DNA from: Streptomyces sp. BA2 | GTDB taxonomy: Bacteria; Actinomycetota; Actinomycetes; Streptomycetales; Streptomycetaceae | Assembly (NCBI RefSeq): GCF_009769735.1 | Contig: NZ_WSRO01000002.1 | Location: 6,150,001-6,214,000 of the forward strand | Direction of reading: 5' to 3' | DNA: 64,000 nucleotides | Notes under the pieces: generated by a model | Databases searched by the model: none | The model's input: only the letters and a program-made list of their open reading frames with translations | What the model was told of the DNA's origin: nothing | In this document: positions 17,833 to 26,645 of the stretch, one piece after another | How the letters are laid out: each line of letters begins with the position of its first letter | Position numbering within the stretch: the stretch's first letter is position 1 | Made by a program: the position numbers and the translations under genes

Positions 17833-18623
17833 GCCGCTGCCGCCTCGTCCTGCGAGTCCTCGCGGACCACCTCGCCGCGCAGCAGGTCCCACAACTCGCC
17901 CTTGAGGGCGGTGAATTCAGGGGTCGCTCGTACGTCTCCGGTGCGGGGCCTCGGGAACGGCGGGCGGTGTTCGGCGATGATGCGGCCCGGCCGGGCGGAC
18001 ATGACCAGGACGCGGTCGCCGAGGACGATCGCCTCTTCGAGGCTGTGGGTGATGAAGAGGGTGGTGGTGCGGGTGGTCTGGGTGAGGTCGAGGAGTTCGT
18101 CCTGGAGGATCGTGCGGAGCTGGGCGTCCAGGGCCGCGAACGGCTCGTCCATCAGGAGGATCTCGGGCTCCACGGCCAGGGCGCGGGCGATGGCCACGCG
18201 TTGGCGCATGCCGCCGGAGAGGGTGGCGGGGTAGGCGTCGGCGAAGTCGGCGAGGCCTAGGCGGGTCAGCCAGTCCGTGGCGCGGGCGTTCGCCTCGCGG
18301 CGGGGGACCTTCTGGATGTCCAGGCCGAAGCGGACGTTGGCCTGGACGGTCTTCCAGTCGTAGATGCCGTAGTCCTGGAAGATCATCGCGGCGGGTCGCT
18401 GCGCGGCTGTGCGGATGGTCAGCTCGCCCCTGCTGGGGCGCAGTAAGCCTGCGGCTATGCGGAGCAGGGTTGATTTTCCGCAGCCTGAGGGGCCGACTAT
18501 GCAGGTGAATTCGCCTGGAGCGATCTCCAGGTCCACGGGGCCCAGCGCGTATACAGCCTTGGCGCCTCGGCCGAACGTTCTTGTTACTGCGTGGGCTTCT
18601 AGTTTGGGGTGCGGATCTCCCAC
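17829..18623 (-). CDS. ABC transporter ATPase (SsuB/TauB type)
   Basis: 264 residues from GTG at 18623, chosen because AAGGAG lies 6 bases upstream; the open frame further up runs through an intergenic repeat. Walker A GPSGCGKST (about 43-51), Q-loop IFQDYGIYDW, signature LSGGMRQRVAIARAL, Walker B ILLMDEPFAALD and the H-switch FITHSLEEA are all intact. First gene of a three-gene operon (ATPase, permease, binding protein), each overlapping the next by 4 bp. No regulator is adjacent apart from the Fur-family gene further upstream, transcribed in the same direction. Confidence 0.92.
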   Translation of the reverse strand: MGDPHPKLEAHAVTRTFGRGAKAVYALGPVDLEIAPGEFTCIVGPSGCGKSTLLRIAAGLLRPSRGELTIRTAAQRPAAMIFQDYGIYDWKTVQANVRFGLDIQKVPRREANARATDWLTRLGLADFADAYPATLSGGMRQRVAIARALAVEPEILLMDEPFAALDAQLRTILQDELLDLTQTTRTTTLFITHSLEEAIVLGDRVLVMSARPGRIIAEHRPPFPRPRTGDVRATPEFTALKGELWDLLRGEVVREDSQDEAAAA

Positions 18624-18734
18624 GGTGTCTCCTTGCGGAGGGCAGGCGGATGTTGGGCGCCGCCGACCATATGACGCACCGTCAGATTCCGGAAGAGGTC
18701 TGCTCTGGCTGGGATTCGCTGCCGACTGCTGACC

Positions 18735-18790
18735 GTGGGTGGTTTGTGCCCACCCGTTCCGCCCTTGCGGAACGCCTGCCCACAAACCAC
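18735..18790 (-). repeat. Dispersed palindromic 3'-element, copy A
   Basis: 56-bp structured element 12 bp downstream of the Fur-family gene stop. Outer 10-bp stem GTGGTTTGTG/CACAAACCAC and inner 7-bp stem GTTCCGC/GCGGAAC with a 4-nt loop. A nearly identical copy in the same orientation relative to its gene lies just after nagZ (52605-52658). Probable terminator or mRNA 3'-end element; the type occurs widely in Streptomyces as far as I remember. Confidence 0.7.
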
Positions 18791-18801
18791 AAAGGCGAGT
18801 G

Positions 18802-19218
18802 CTACGCCCCCGCGCAGCTGGGGCACGTGCCCCTGTATGTGACGTCCGCGCCCTCGATCGTGAAGCCGAAGCGTTCCGAGTCGGGGAGGCTGCTCAGGGG
18901 GTTGCCCGTGGGGTGGACGTCGCGGATCGTGCCGCACTTCGCGCACACCAGGTGCTGGTGGGGGCGGTGGGCGTTCGGGTCGTACCGCTTGGCCCTGCGG
19001 TCCGTCGAGACCTCGAGGACCTCGCCGATGGTGACCAGCTCGCCCAGGGTGTTGTAGACGGTCGCCCGGGAGATCTCGGGCAGCTTGTCCACGGCGCGGG
19101 CGTGCACCTCGTCCGCGGTCAGGTGTACGTGGTCCCCGTCGAGGACCTCGGCCACGACGCGCCGCTGCGCGGTCATGCGCCAGCCGCGGCCGCGCAGTCG
19201 TTCCAACAGGTCGCTCAT
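18802..19218 (-). CDS. catR: Fur-family metalloregulator (PerR/CatR-like)
   Basis: 138 residues. Winged-helix DNA-binding half (MTAQRRVVAEVLDGDHVHLTADEVH, ISRATVYNTLGELV) and dimerisation half with the metal-binding HRPHQHLVCAKCG and a C-terminal CPSC; the two CxxC pairs form the structural zinc site of the family. The gene is divergent from a haem catalase, the arrangement expected of a peroxide-sensing repressor that controls catalase, so PerR/CatR-like is preferred to an iron-uptake Fur. The symbol is by context and not certain. It probably senses H2O2 by metal-catalysed histidine oxidation, known for PerR and not visible here. Confidence 0.82.
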   Translation of the reverse strand: MSDLLERLRGRGWRMTAQRRVVAEVLDGDHVHLTADEVHARAVDKLPEISRATVYNTLGELVTIGEVLEVSTDRRAKRYDPNAHRPHQHLVCAKCGTIRDVHPTGNPLSSLPDSERFGFTIEGADVTYRGTCPSCAGA

Positions 19219-19262
19219 GAGAACCAGCCTAGCAGGCGAGGAGCCTAACTCCCGACGAGGTG

Positions 19263-19307
19263 TGACTTTGGATGTTTACTTGACTTAGACAAAGTCCATC
19301 GTAGGAT
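19263..19307 (+). promoter_or_regulatory. Catalase promoter with Fur/PerR-like operator
   Basis: An inverted repeat GACTTTG (19263-19269) / CAAAGTC (19290-19296) brackets a TTGACT -35 box at 19280-19285; a TAGGAT -10 box follows at 19302-19307 (16-bp spacer). The palindrome covers the promoter in the short gap between the regulator and the catalase gene, the position expected for repression. Confidence 0.55.
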
Positions 19308-19362
19308 CGGGGTCAGCGAAACCCAAGGACAGGACTTGCAGGAAATGACGCAGGAGGCGCAC

Positions 19363-20814
19363 GTGACGCAGGGACCGCTCACCACGGAGGCCGGCGCGCC
19401 GGTCGCCGACAACCAGAACAGCGAGACCGCTGGTGTCGGCGGTCCGGTGCTCGTGCAGGACCAGGCGCTGCTCGAGAAGCTCGCGCACTTCAACCGCGAG
19501 CGCATCCCGGAGCGCATCGTCCACGCGCGTGGCGCCGGTGCGTACGGCACCTTCACGCTGACCCGCGACGTCTCGCAGTGGACGCGTGCGAAGTTCCTCT
19601 CCGAGGTCGGCAAGCAGACGGAGACCTTCCTCCGCTTCTCCACCGTCGCGGGCAACCTCGGCTCCGCCGACGCCGTGCGCGACCCCCGTGGCTTCGCGCT
19701 GAAGTTCTACACGGAGGAGGGGAACTACGACCTGGTCGGGAACAACACCCCCGTCTTCTTCATCAAGGACGCCATCAAGTTCCCCGACTTCATCCACACG
19801 CAGAAGCGCGACCCGTACACGGGCTCGCAGGAAGCCGACAACGTCTGGGACTTCTGGGGCCTGAGCCCCGAGTCGACCCACCAGGTCACCTGGCTCTTCG
19901 GCGACCGCGGCATCCCGGCGACGCTGCGCCACATGAACGGGTACGGCTCGCACACGTACCAGTGGAACAACGAGGCCGGCGAGGTCTTCTGGGTCAAGTA
20001 CCACTTCAAGACCGACCAGGGGATCAAGAACCTGACGGCGGCCGACGCAGCGAAGCTCGCGGGTGAGGACCCCGACTCCCACCAGCGGGACCTGCGCGAG
20101 GCCATCGAGCGCGGCGACTTCCCGTCCTGGACCGTGCAGGTCCAGATCATGCCGGCGGCCGAAGCGGCGACGTACCGCTTCAACCCGTTCGACCTCACCA
20201 AGGTGTGGCCGCACGAGGACTACCCGCCGATCGAGATCGGCAAGCTGGAGCTCAACCGCAACCCGGAGAACATCTTCGCCGAGGTCGAGCAGTCCATCTT
20301 CAGCCCCGCCCACTTCGTGCCCGGCATCGGTCCCTCCCCGGACAAGATGCTCCAGGGCCGCCTCTTCGCGTACGGCGACGCCCACCGCTACCGCGTCGGC
20401 ATCAACGCCGACCACCTGCCGGTGAACCGCCCGCACGCCACCGAGGCGCGCACCAACTCGCGTGACGGCGCGCTGTACGACGGCCGCCACAAGGGCGCGA
20501 AGAACTACGAGCCGAACTCCTTCGGCGGCCCGTTCCAGACGGACCGGCCGCTGTGGGTGACCACCCCGGTCAGTGGTGGCACGGGCAACCACGAGGCGCC
20601 CTCGCACACCGAGGACAACGACTTCGTGCAGGCGGGCAACCTCTACCGCAAGATGTCCGAGGACGAGAAGGCGCGGCTGATCGAGAACCTCGCGGGCAAC
20701 ATCGCGGGTGTCTCGCGCGACGACATCGCCGAGCGCGCGATCAACAACTTCCGTCAGGCGGACGGCGACTTCGGCAAGCGTCTTGAGGCCGCGGTCCAGG
20801 CCCTGCGCGGCTGA
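19363..20814 (+). CDS. Monofunctional haem catalase (clade 3 type)
   Basis: 483 residues from GTG at 19363, which has AGGAGG five bases upstream; the in-frame ATG at 19345 and TTG at 19336 are weaker alternatives. Catalyses 2 H2O2 to water and O2. Distal histidine in [12 protein letters not shown] (about 54), catalytic asparagine in [13 protein letters not shown] (about 128) and proximal haem-ligand tyrosine in [12 protein letters not shown] (about 339) are present. Length and the absence of a C-terminal flavodoxin-like domain place it among small-subunit catalases. Divergent from the Fur-family regulator, its probable repressor; a strong hairpin follows the stop. Confidence 0.95.
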   Translation: MTQGPLTTEAGAPVADNQNSETAGVGGPVLVQDQALLEKLAHFNRERIPERIVHARGAGAYGTFTLTRDVSQWTRAKFLSEVGKQTETFLRFSTVAGNLGSADAVRDPRGFALKFYTEEGNYDLVGNNTPVFFIKDAIKFPDFIHTQKRDPYTGSQEADNVWDFWGLSPESTHQVTWLFGDRGIPATLRHMNGYGSHTYQWNNEAGEVFWVKYHFKTDQGIKNLTAADAAKLAGEDPDSHQRDLREAIERGDFPSWTVQVQIMPAAEAATYRFNPFDLTKVWPHEDYPPIEIGKLELNRNPENIFAEVEQSIFSPAHFVPGIGPSPDKMLQGRLFAYGDAHRYRVGINADHLPVNRPHATEARTNSRDGALYDGRHKGAKNYEPNSFGGPFQTDRPLWVTTPVSGGTGNHEAPSHTEDNDFVQAGNLYRKMSEDEKARLIENLAGNIAGVSRDDIAERAINNFRQADGDFGKRLEAAVQALRG

Positions 20815-20835
20815 GACCGTTTGTCGTAGGGAGAA

Positions 20836-20873
20836 CAGGCGGGCCGGATCCCTTCGGGTGTCCGGCCCGCCTG
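20836..20873. terminator. Bidirectional terminator after catalase
   Basis: 13-bp stem CAGGCGGGCCGGA / TCCGGCCCGCCTG with a 12-nt loop, 22 bp after the catalase stop and 25 bp from the convergent CBS-gene stop. Confidence 0.78.
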
Positions 20874-20897
20874 CCGTTCACGGGTCGCGGGGAGTGC

Positions 20898-21299
20898 TCA
20901 GGCCGTGAGCGTGCGCGCGGGGCGCCTGCTCGGGGCCCAGCAGCGGATGATGTCGCGGACCGAGACGATGCCGGTCGGTTCGTTCCCGTCCATCACGATC
21001 AGGTGCCGGAAGCCGCCGTGCGCCATGGCGTCGGCCGCCTCCTCCAGGGTCCATGACGGGGCGGCGAAGACGACATCGGTCGTGGTGTGGGTGCCTGCGG
21101 TCTCGGTGTCGGGATTCTGGCCGAGTCCCAGCGAGATGAGGACGTCGCGCTCGGTCAGGATTCCCAGACCGGAGTTGTCGGAGTCGAGGACGACGGCCGC
21201 GCCGACGCAGCGCGTCGACATCAGACGGGCGGCCTGGCGCAGTGTGTGGGCGGGACCGATGGTGAGGACCACCGTGCTCATGGCGTCGCGGACGAGCAT
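20898..21299 (-). CDS. Two-CBS-domain protein
   Basis: 133 residues from ATG at 21299 (MLVRDAMSTVVLTIGPAHT). Two consecutive CBS motifs: residues 1-60 ending GILTERDVLISLG and 75-125 ending GIVSVRDIIRCW. CBS pairs bind adenosine nucleotides and usually regulate a partner; here the protein is free-standing and cytoplasmic. An AGGAGG lies 12 bases before the ATG, a little far. Gene stands alone between catalase (convergent) and hisN (same strand, 145 bp away). Confidence 0.85.
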   Translation of the reverse strand: MLVRDAMSTVVLTIGPAHTLRQAARLMSTRCVGAAVVLDSDNSGLGILTERDVLISLGLGQNPDTETAGTHTTTDVVFAAPSWTLEEAADAMAHGGFRHLIVMDGNEPTGIVSVRDIIRCWAPSRRPARTLTA

Positions 21300-21444
21300 G
21301 GGCTTGAGCCACCTCCTGAGTGGACCGCAAGAGAAGCGATTCACAAGTTCACAAGTGGGGGGACTCTCAGAGTCGCAGCCATGCGGGTCGTCAACAAGGG
21401 GGCGCGTGCTGCCGGTCAGGGCGTGCGCCCGAGGGGCGTACGCC

Positions 21445-22245
21445 TCAGTAGCGCTGGTTGAGGTAGCCGAGCAGCTCGTCGTGGAGCAGTCCGTTCGACG
21501 CCGCGGCGTTGCCGCTGTGCGGGCCCGGAATGCCGTCGAGGCCGGTGAAGGTGCCACCCGCCTCGGTCACGATGATCGCGGTCGCCGCCATGTCCCAGAG
21601 CGAGAGCTCGGGCTCCGCGCAGATGTCGACCGAGCCCTCGGCGACCATCATGTACGGCCAGAAGTCGCCGTAGCCCCGGGTGCGCCAGACCGCGCGCGTG
21701 AGGTCCATGAACCCGTCGAGGCGGCCCTGCTCCTCCCAGCCCGTGAGCGAGGAGTACGCGAAGGAGGCGTCCTGGAGCCGCGAGACCTTGGAGGCGTGGA
21801 GCCTGGTCGCGGAGGTCAGGCTGCGCCCGGTGTAGGCACCCGCGCCCTTCGCGGCCCACCAGCGCCTGCCGAGCGCGGGCGCCGAAACGACACCCACCAC
21901 CGGCTGGAAGCCGCCCTCGCCCGCCTCCATCAGGGAGATCAGCGTGGCCCAGACCGGCACCCCGCGTACGTAGTTCTTGGTGCCGTCGATCGGGTCGATC
22001 ACCCAGCGGCGGGGGCCCGTGCCCTCGACTCCGTACTCCTCGCCGAGGATCGCGTCGCGCGGCCGGCCCCGCTTCAGGTTCGAGCGGATCAGCTCCTCGG
22101 CCGTTTTGTCCGCCTCGCTCACCGGCGTCATGTCCGGCTTGGTCTCCACCTTGAGGTCGAGAGCCTTGAACCGGTCCATCGTCGCGGCGTCGGCGGCGTC
22201 CGCGAGGACGTGGGCAAGACGCAGATCATCGTGGTAGTCGGGCAT
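21445..22245 (-). CDS. hisN: Histidinol-phosphatase, inositol-monophosphatase type
   Basis: 266 residues from ATG at 22245. Belongs to the IMPase superfamily: ILGEEYG (about 68-74), the metal-binding [12 protein letters not shown] (about 84-95) and the C-terminal LSLWDMAA motif (about 220) are intact. In Streptomyces the orthologue at this chromosomal position is, from the literature, the histidinol-phosphatase HisN that completes histidine synthesis (histidinol phosphate to histidinol). Other histidine genes are not nearby. Divergent from a TetR gene, with a 23-bp inverted repeat in the gap. Confidence 0.85.
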   Translation of the reverse strand: MPDYHDDLRLAHVLADAADAATMDRFKALDLKVETKPDMTPVSEADKTAEELIRSNLKRGRPRDAILGEEYGVEGTGPRRWVIDPIDGTKNYVRGVPVWATLISLMEAGEGGFQPVVGVVSAPALGRRWWAAKGAGAYTGRSLTSATRLHASKVSRLQDASFAYSSLTGWEEQGRLDGFMDLTRAVWRTRGYGDFWPYMMVAEGSVDICAEPELSLWDMAATAIIVTEAGGTFTGLDGIPGPHSGNAAASNGLLHDELLGYLNQRY

Positions 22246-22289
22246 GAGTGAACAGTATCGATCTCGTTGTGCCTGAGCCACAGCGCCGT

Positions 22290-22312
22290 ATGTCCGGGCC
22301 ATTCCGGGACAT
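22290..22312. promoter_or_regulatory. Inverted repeat between hisN and TetR gene
   Basis: ATGTCCGG and CCGGGACAT form a near-perfect inverted repeat around GCCATT in the 162-bp divergent gap. It is a candidate operator for the TetR protein encoded at 22408. Confidence 0.45.
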
Positions 22313-22407
22313 GACGCATACCGTGCCAGGTCGCGCCGGGCCTATTGACACCGCTCCCGAGCGCGTCAACTCTGACCGCAGAGCCGCTTCGGCCCCGGGA
22401 GGCGACG

Positions 22408-23013
22408 ATGCCTGCGGCACGGGAATCCTTACTGGACGCGGCTAAAACGGCGCTCGCCCGCCGACCGTGGCCCGGCGTCCGCATGGTCGATGTCGCGGCC
22501 ACCGCCGGGGTGTCACGGCAGACCCTCTACAACGAGTTCGGCAGCAAGGACGGCCTCGCCCGCGCCCTGCTCCGGCGCGAGACCGACGCCTATCTGCACG
22601 GCGTGGAGCGGGCGTTGGCCACGGAGGGCGGCCCGGTGGACCGGCTCGCCGCCGTGGGCGCCTGGACGATCGCCGCCGCCCGCGCGAACGAACTCACGCG
22701 GGCCATGCTCACCGGCTGCTGGAGCGAACGCCTGCCCGCGCCGAGCAGGCCCGGGGTCTCCGCCTCGCCCGTACCGGCACAGCGGCGCGCGGACGCGGGC
22801 GTCCCCTCGCCCGCCGAACTGCTCGCCCTCGTCCGGGACAAGGCGGTGAACGCGCTGGACGGCAGGGCGCGGCCGAAGGACACGGAAGAGCTGGCCATGG
22901 CCTGCGAGAGCGCCGTGCGGATGGCCTTGTCGTACGTCGTCGCGCCCTCGCCCACAGACGTGGATCCCGTGGAGCTGGTGCGTGGGGTTCTCGGGCACTG
23001 GACCGGCGCCTGA
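22408..23013 (+). CDS. TetR-family transcriptional regulator
   Basis: 201 residues from ATG at 22408 with GGGAGG upstream. N-terminal helix-turn-helix at about 28-47 (VAATAGVSRQTLYNEFGSKD), then an all-helical ligand domain typical of the family. The effector cannot be read from sequence. It is divergent from hisN and convergent with the SMR efflux gene, so control of the small efflux protein or self-control are the simplest hypotheses; the 23-bp inverted repeat at 22290 is a candidate site. Confidence 0.87.
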   Translation: MPAARESLLDAAKTALARRPWPGVRMVDVAATAGVSRQTLYNEFGSKDGLARALLRRETDAYLHGVERALATEGGPVDRLAAVGAWTIAAARANELTRAMLTGCWSERLPAPSRPGVSASPVPAQRRADAGVPSPAELLALVRDKAVNALDGRARPKDTEELAMACESAVRMALSYVVAPSPTDVDPVELVRGVLGHWTGA

Positions 23014-23040
23014 GGACCCCCGCGAGCAGGTCGGATCAGG

Positions 23041-23364
23041 TCAGTGGGCGGAGCCGGAGAGCTGCAGGCCGATGACGCCGACGATCACCAGCGAGATCGA
23101 CACGAGCTTGAGGGTGGAGACCACGTCACCGAGGAAGATCATTCCGTAGATCGCGGTGCCCGCGGCGCCGATGCCCGTCCAGACCGCGTACGCGGGCCCC
23201 ACGTCGAGCTTCCGCAGCGCGAGCGTGAGGAGACCGAAGCTGCCCAGGGCGAAGGCCGCGAAGGTGATCGTCGGCCAGAGTCGGGTGAAGCCGTGCGAGA
23301 GCTTGAGGCAGACCGCGAAACCGGTCTCCAGGAACCCCGCGACGATGACCAGCAGCCACGCCAT
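23041..23364 (-). CDS. Small multidrug resistance (SMR) family transporter, SugE/Gdx-like
   Basis: 107 residues with four membrane helices. The active-site glutamate of SMR dimers is E13 in VIVAGFLETGFAV. The sequence following it (LKLSHGFTRLWPT) resembles the SugE/Gdx guanidinium exporters (GFTRLWPS) more than EmrE. Such proteins exchange guanidinium or small cationic compounds for protons. I found no guanidine riboswitch in the 100 bp upstream. The start ATG follows GGGAGGCAGATAC. Convergent with the TetR gene. Confidence 0.87.
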   Translation of the reverse strand: MAWLLVIVAGFLETGFAVCLKLSHGFTRLWPTITFAAFALGSFGLLTLALRKLDVGPAYAVWTGIGAAGTAIYGMIFLGDVVSTLKLVSISLVIVGVIGLQLSGSAH

Positions 23365-23473
23365 GTATCTGCCTCCCGCAACCGTACGTTCGGTGACCGC
23401 TTCGCCTGGCCTGGATCAGGCCTGGTGCGATTATGCCTTTGCCACTGTGCCCGGGGCGCAAACAACGGCGAGG

Positions 23474-24487
23474 TCAGTCGTCCTCGCGTCGCTCACGGGT
23501 CGCCAGGAGCCTGCGCAGGGAGTAGAGACGCGCCGGATCCGCGTGCCCCTCCTCCACCCACGCGTCGAGCGCGCAGTCCGGCTCGTCGTGGCCGCACGCG
23601 CGCGGACAGTCCTCCGTCCCCGGCACCAGGTCCGGGAAGGCGAGGATCACGCGGGACGGGTCGACGTGGTGCAGGCCGAAGGACCGCACGCCGGGCGTGT
23701 CGACCACCCACCCGCCGGGCGAACCCGCGAGCGGGAGCGCGAGCGCCGACGTGGTGGTGTGGCGGCCGCGGCCCGTGACGGCGTTGACGTGCCCGGTGCT
23801 GCGCCGGAGCTCCTCGGGGACCAGGGCGTTCACCAGCGTCGTCTTGCCCACACCGGAGTGGCCGACGAACGCGGTGACCTTGCCGTCGAGCACCTCGCGC
23901 ACCCGGGCGAGGTCCGTCTCGTCGGTGAACTCCTCGCGGCTGGTGACCACATAGGGCATGTCGAGGGTGGAGTAGGTCTCCAGGATCTTGTCGGCGGACG
24001 CCAGGTCGGACTTGGTCAGGACGAGGAGCGGCGTGAGGCCGCCGTCGTACGCCGCCACGATGCAGCGGTCGATCAGGCGCGTGCGCGGCTCCGGATCGGC
24101 GAGGGCGGTGACGATGGCCAGCTGGTCGGCGTTGGCGACGACCACGCGCTCGTACGGGTCGTCGTCGTCTGCCGTGCGCCGCAGGACGGACGTACGCGGC
24201 GAGATGCGCACGATGCGCGCGAGGGTGTCCTTCTTGCCGGAGAGATCACCGACGAGCGAGACGCGGTCGCCCACCACGGCGGCCTTGCGGCCCAGTTCGC
24301 GGGCCTTCATGGCCAGGACGATCCGGTCGTCGACCAGGACCGTCAGGCGGCCCCGGTCGACGGTGAGGACCATGCCGTCGGACGCGTCCTCGTGCTTGGG
24401 CCTGATGTGCGTGCGCGGGCGGTTGCCCTTGCGGTTGGGGCGGACGCGGATGTCGTCCTCGTCGGGGTTCTTTCCGTAGCGGCGCAT
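23474..24487 (-). CDS. rsgA: Ribosome small-subunit GTPase RsgA (YjeQ)
   Basis: 337 residues from ATG at 24487. N-terminal basic tail (RVRPNRKGNRPRTHIRPKH), OB fold, then a circularly permuted GTPase domain with motif order G4 (LTKSD), G1 (GHSGVGKTTLVN), G3 (DTPG), and a C-terminal zinc-binding finger seen as CPRACGHDEPDC. RsgA is a late 30S assembly and checkpoint GTPase. It starts 16 bp after aroA on the same strand and is probably co-transcribed with it. Confidence 0.95.
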   Translation of the reverse strand: MRRYGKNPDEDDIRVRPNRKGNRPRTHIRPKHEDASDGMVLTVDRGRLTVLVDDRIVLAMKARELGRKAAVVGDRVSLVGDLSGKKDTLARIVRISPRTSVLRRTADDDDPYERVVVANADQLAIVTALADPEPRTRLIDRCIVAAYDGGLTPLLVLTKSDLASADKILETYSTLDMPYVVTSREEFTDETDLARVREVLDGKVTAFVGHSGVGKTTLVNALVPEELRRSTGHVNAVTGRGRHTTTSALALPLAGSPGGWVVDTPGVRSFGLHHVDPSRVILAFPDLVPGTEDCPRACGHDEPDCALDAWVEEGHADPARLYSLRRLLATRERREDD

Positions 24488-24503
24488 GTTCTGGATCCGC
24501 CCG

Positions 24504-25820
24504 TCAGTTCCCGAGCATTCCGGTCCAGAGGTCGGGGAAGTCGGGCAGCGTCTTCGCCGTCGTCGCGACATTCTCGATCTGTACGCCCTCCACCGCCAGG
24601 CCGATGATGGCGCCCGCGGTGGCCATGCGGTGGTCGTCGTACGTGTGGAAGATCCCGCCGTGCAGGCGGTGCGGACGGATGTGCAGGCCGTCGGCGGTCT
24701 CGGTGACGTCGCCGCCGAGTTCGTTGATCTCCTTGGTGAGGGCCGCCAGGCGGTCCGTCTCGTGCAGCCGCAGGTGAGCGACGCCCCGCAGGGTCGAGGG
24801 GGAGTCGGCGAGGGCCGCGACGGCCGCGATGCCGGGGGTGAGCTCGCCGACCTCGCTCAGGTCCACGTCGATGCCGTGGATCGACCCGGAGCCGGTGAAC
24901 ACGAGCCCCTGCTCGGTCAGTTCGCAGGAACCGCCCATCTCGGTGAAGATCTCCCGCAGCTTGTCGCCGGGCTGCGTGGTGTGCGCGGGCCAGTCGGGGA
25001 TGGTCACGCGGCCGCCGGTGACCAGGGCCGCCGCCAGGAACGGCTGGGCGTTCGAGAGGTCGGGCTCGACGGTCAGATCGCGGCCGAGCAGGGCACCGGG
25101 GGTGACCCGCCACACGTTCGGCTCGCCGCCCGACTCCGGGGTGTCCACCTGGGCGCCGACCGCGCGGAGCATGTCGACGGTCATCCGGATGTGCGGCATG
25201 GAGGGCAGGGCGGAGCCGGTGTGCCGTACCTCGACACCCTGGTTGAAGCGCGGGCCCGAGAGCAGCAGGGCGCTCACGAACTGGGAGGACGAGGAGGCGT
25301 CGATCTCGACCGGGCCGCCGTCCAGGGCGCCCGCGCCGTGCACGGTCAGCGGCAGCGCGCCACGGCTGTCGTCATCGATGCGGGCACCGAGCGCGCGCAG
25401 GGCGTCGATCACGCCGTTCAGCGGCCGCTCGTACGAACGGGGGTCGCCGTCGAAGCGGATCGCGCCGTCGGCGAGGGCGGCGACCGGGGGCAGGAAGCGC
25501 ATGACCGTGCCCGCGTTGCCCACGTCGACCGTGGCGGGGCCGTGCAGACCGGAGGGGATGACACGCCAGGCCTCACCGGAACCGTCCGGGCCCACGCCTT
25601 CCTCGATGCCGACGCCGAGCGCGCGCAGGGCGCCCGCCATCAGGAGGGTGTCGCGGGAGCGCAGCGGCCGGCGCAGCCAGCCGGGCTCGGCGGCGAGGGC
25701 GGCGAGGACGAGGCCGCGGTTGGTGACCGATTTGGACCCGGGCACATGGACCGTCGCGGCGACGGCTCCGCTCGCGTGCGGGGCTGGCCAGAGGGTGCTG
25801 TGCGCTGGGTTTGCGGTCAT
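24504..25820 (-). CDS. aroA: 3-phosphoshikimate 1-carboxyvinyltransferase (EPSP synthase)
   Basis: 438 residues. Transfers the enolpyruvyl group of PEP to shikimate 3-phosphate in chorismate synthesis. Visible motifs: [10 protein letters not shown] at about 25-34 (PEP/S3P binding), [11 protein letters not shown] at about 101-111 and the HETDRLAAL active-site motif near 356. Length is typical. Upstream of and likely co-transcribed with rsgA; the gap to the M50-protease gene on the same strand is 41 bp, so a longer transcript is possible. Confidence 0.95.
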   Translation of the reverse strand: MTANPAHSTLWPAPHASGAVAATVHVPGSKSVTNRGLVLAALAAEPGWLRRPLRSRDTLLMAGALRALGVGIEEGVGPDGSGEAWRVIPSGLHGPATVDVGNAGTVMRFLPPVAALADGAIRFDGDPRSYERPLNGVIDALRALGARIDDDSRGALPLTVHGAGALDGGPVEIDASSSSQFVSALLLSGPRFNQGVEVRHTGSALPSMPHIRMTVDMLRAVGAQVDTPESGGEPNVWRVTPGALLGRDLTVEPDLSNAQPFLAAALVTGGRVTIPDWPAHTTQPGDKLREIFTEMGGSCELTEQGLVFTGSGSIHGIDVDLSEVGELTPGIAAVAALADSPSTLRGVAHLRLHETDRLAALTKEINELGGDVTETADGLHIRPHRLHGGIFHTYDDHRMATAGAIIGLAVEGVQIENVATTAKTLPDFPDLWTGMLGN

Positions 25821-25861
25821 GCCCCCACTTTAGTGGCAGAGAGCTGAGGGGTCGTCGCTGC

Positions 25862-26596
25862 TCAGAGGCCGAGCAACCAGCGTCCGCCGCCTATCAGCGA
25901 GCACAGTGAGACGGCGTGGAAGAGGAAGAGCCACATCCCCGCGGGCACGTGAGTGAGCCGGGACAGCTGGTCCGCGTCCGAGTCGCCCGCGCCCCCGCGC
26001 CTGCGCTTGGACTGCAGCTCGAAGGCGGGACGTACGCCTCCCAGGAGCAGGAACCACACCACCGCGTACGCGAAGGCCGCCTGCACCTGCGAGCTGGTCA
26101 GCCAGGAGACGAGCAGGAAGGTCCCGCCGGTGACGATCATCGTGAGGGCGCCGTACGCGTTGCGGATCATGACCAGCATCACGAGGAGCAGCGCCGTCGC
26201 GATCCACAGGAACGCCGTGATGTGACCGGCGGCGAGGAGCGCGGCGCCGCCGAGGCCGAGCAGGGGCGGTGCGGTGTAGCCCGATGCCGCGGTCAGGATC
26301 ATGCCGAGGCCGGTGGGCTTGCCGCGGGAGACGGTGAGGCCGCTGGTGTCGGAGTGCAGCCGGATGCCGTCGAGGCGGCGGCCGGTCAGCAGGGCGATCA
26401 GGCCGTGGCCGCCCTCGTGCGCGATGGTGATGGCGTTGCGGGCTATGCGCCAGACGCCGTGCGGGACGACGACGGCGAGCGCGACGAGGCCGGTGGCGAT
26501 GACCAGCCACTCGTCGGGGGCGGCCTGCGTGCCGAAGACCCGGTCCCAGAGGTCGGTCAGGCTGGCGTTCGCGGTGCTTTCCATTGCTCGTGCCAT
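25862..26596 (-). CDS. M50-family membrane metallopeptidase-like protein
   Basis: 244 residues from ATG at 26596 (MARAMESTANAS), with an alternative ATG at 26584. Six to seven hydrophobic segments; the zinc-binding motif HEGGH lies at about 59-63 in NAITIAHEGGHGLIALLTGR. This is the M50B-like arrangement of intramembrane proteases, but the second metal ligand motif (NPxPxxxxDG) typical of S2P proteins is not obvious, so activity is uncertain. On the same strand as aroA and divergent from the SOS-peptidase gene, 49 bp apart. Confidence 0.82.
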   Translation of the reverse strand: MARAMESTANASLTDLWDRVFGTQAAPDEWLVIATGLVALAVVVPHGVWRIARNAITIAHEGGHGLIALLTGRRLDGIRLHSDTSGLTVSRGKPTGLGMILTAASGYTAPPLLGLGGAALLAAGHITAFLWIATALLLVMLVMIRNAYGALTMIVTGGTFLLVSWLTSSQVQAAFAYAVVWFLLLGGVRPAFELQSKRRRGGAGDSDADQLSRLTHVPAGMWLFLFHAVSLCSLIGGGRWLLGL

Positions 26597-26645
26597 TGTC
26601 GGGACCGGCTCCTCTGGTCGTACGGGGTCTGGCAGTCTGGCACGT

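Noticed and set aside
23365..23473. Guanidine riboswitch expected before a SugE/Gdx-like gene
   Set aside because: None of the conserved ykkC-type segments were found in the 109-bp gap.
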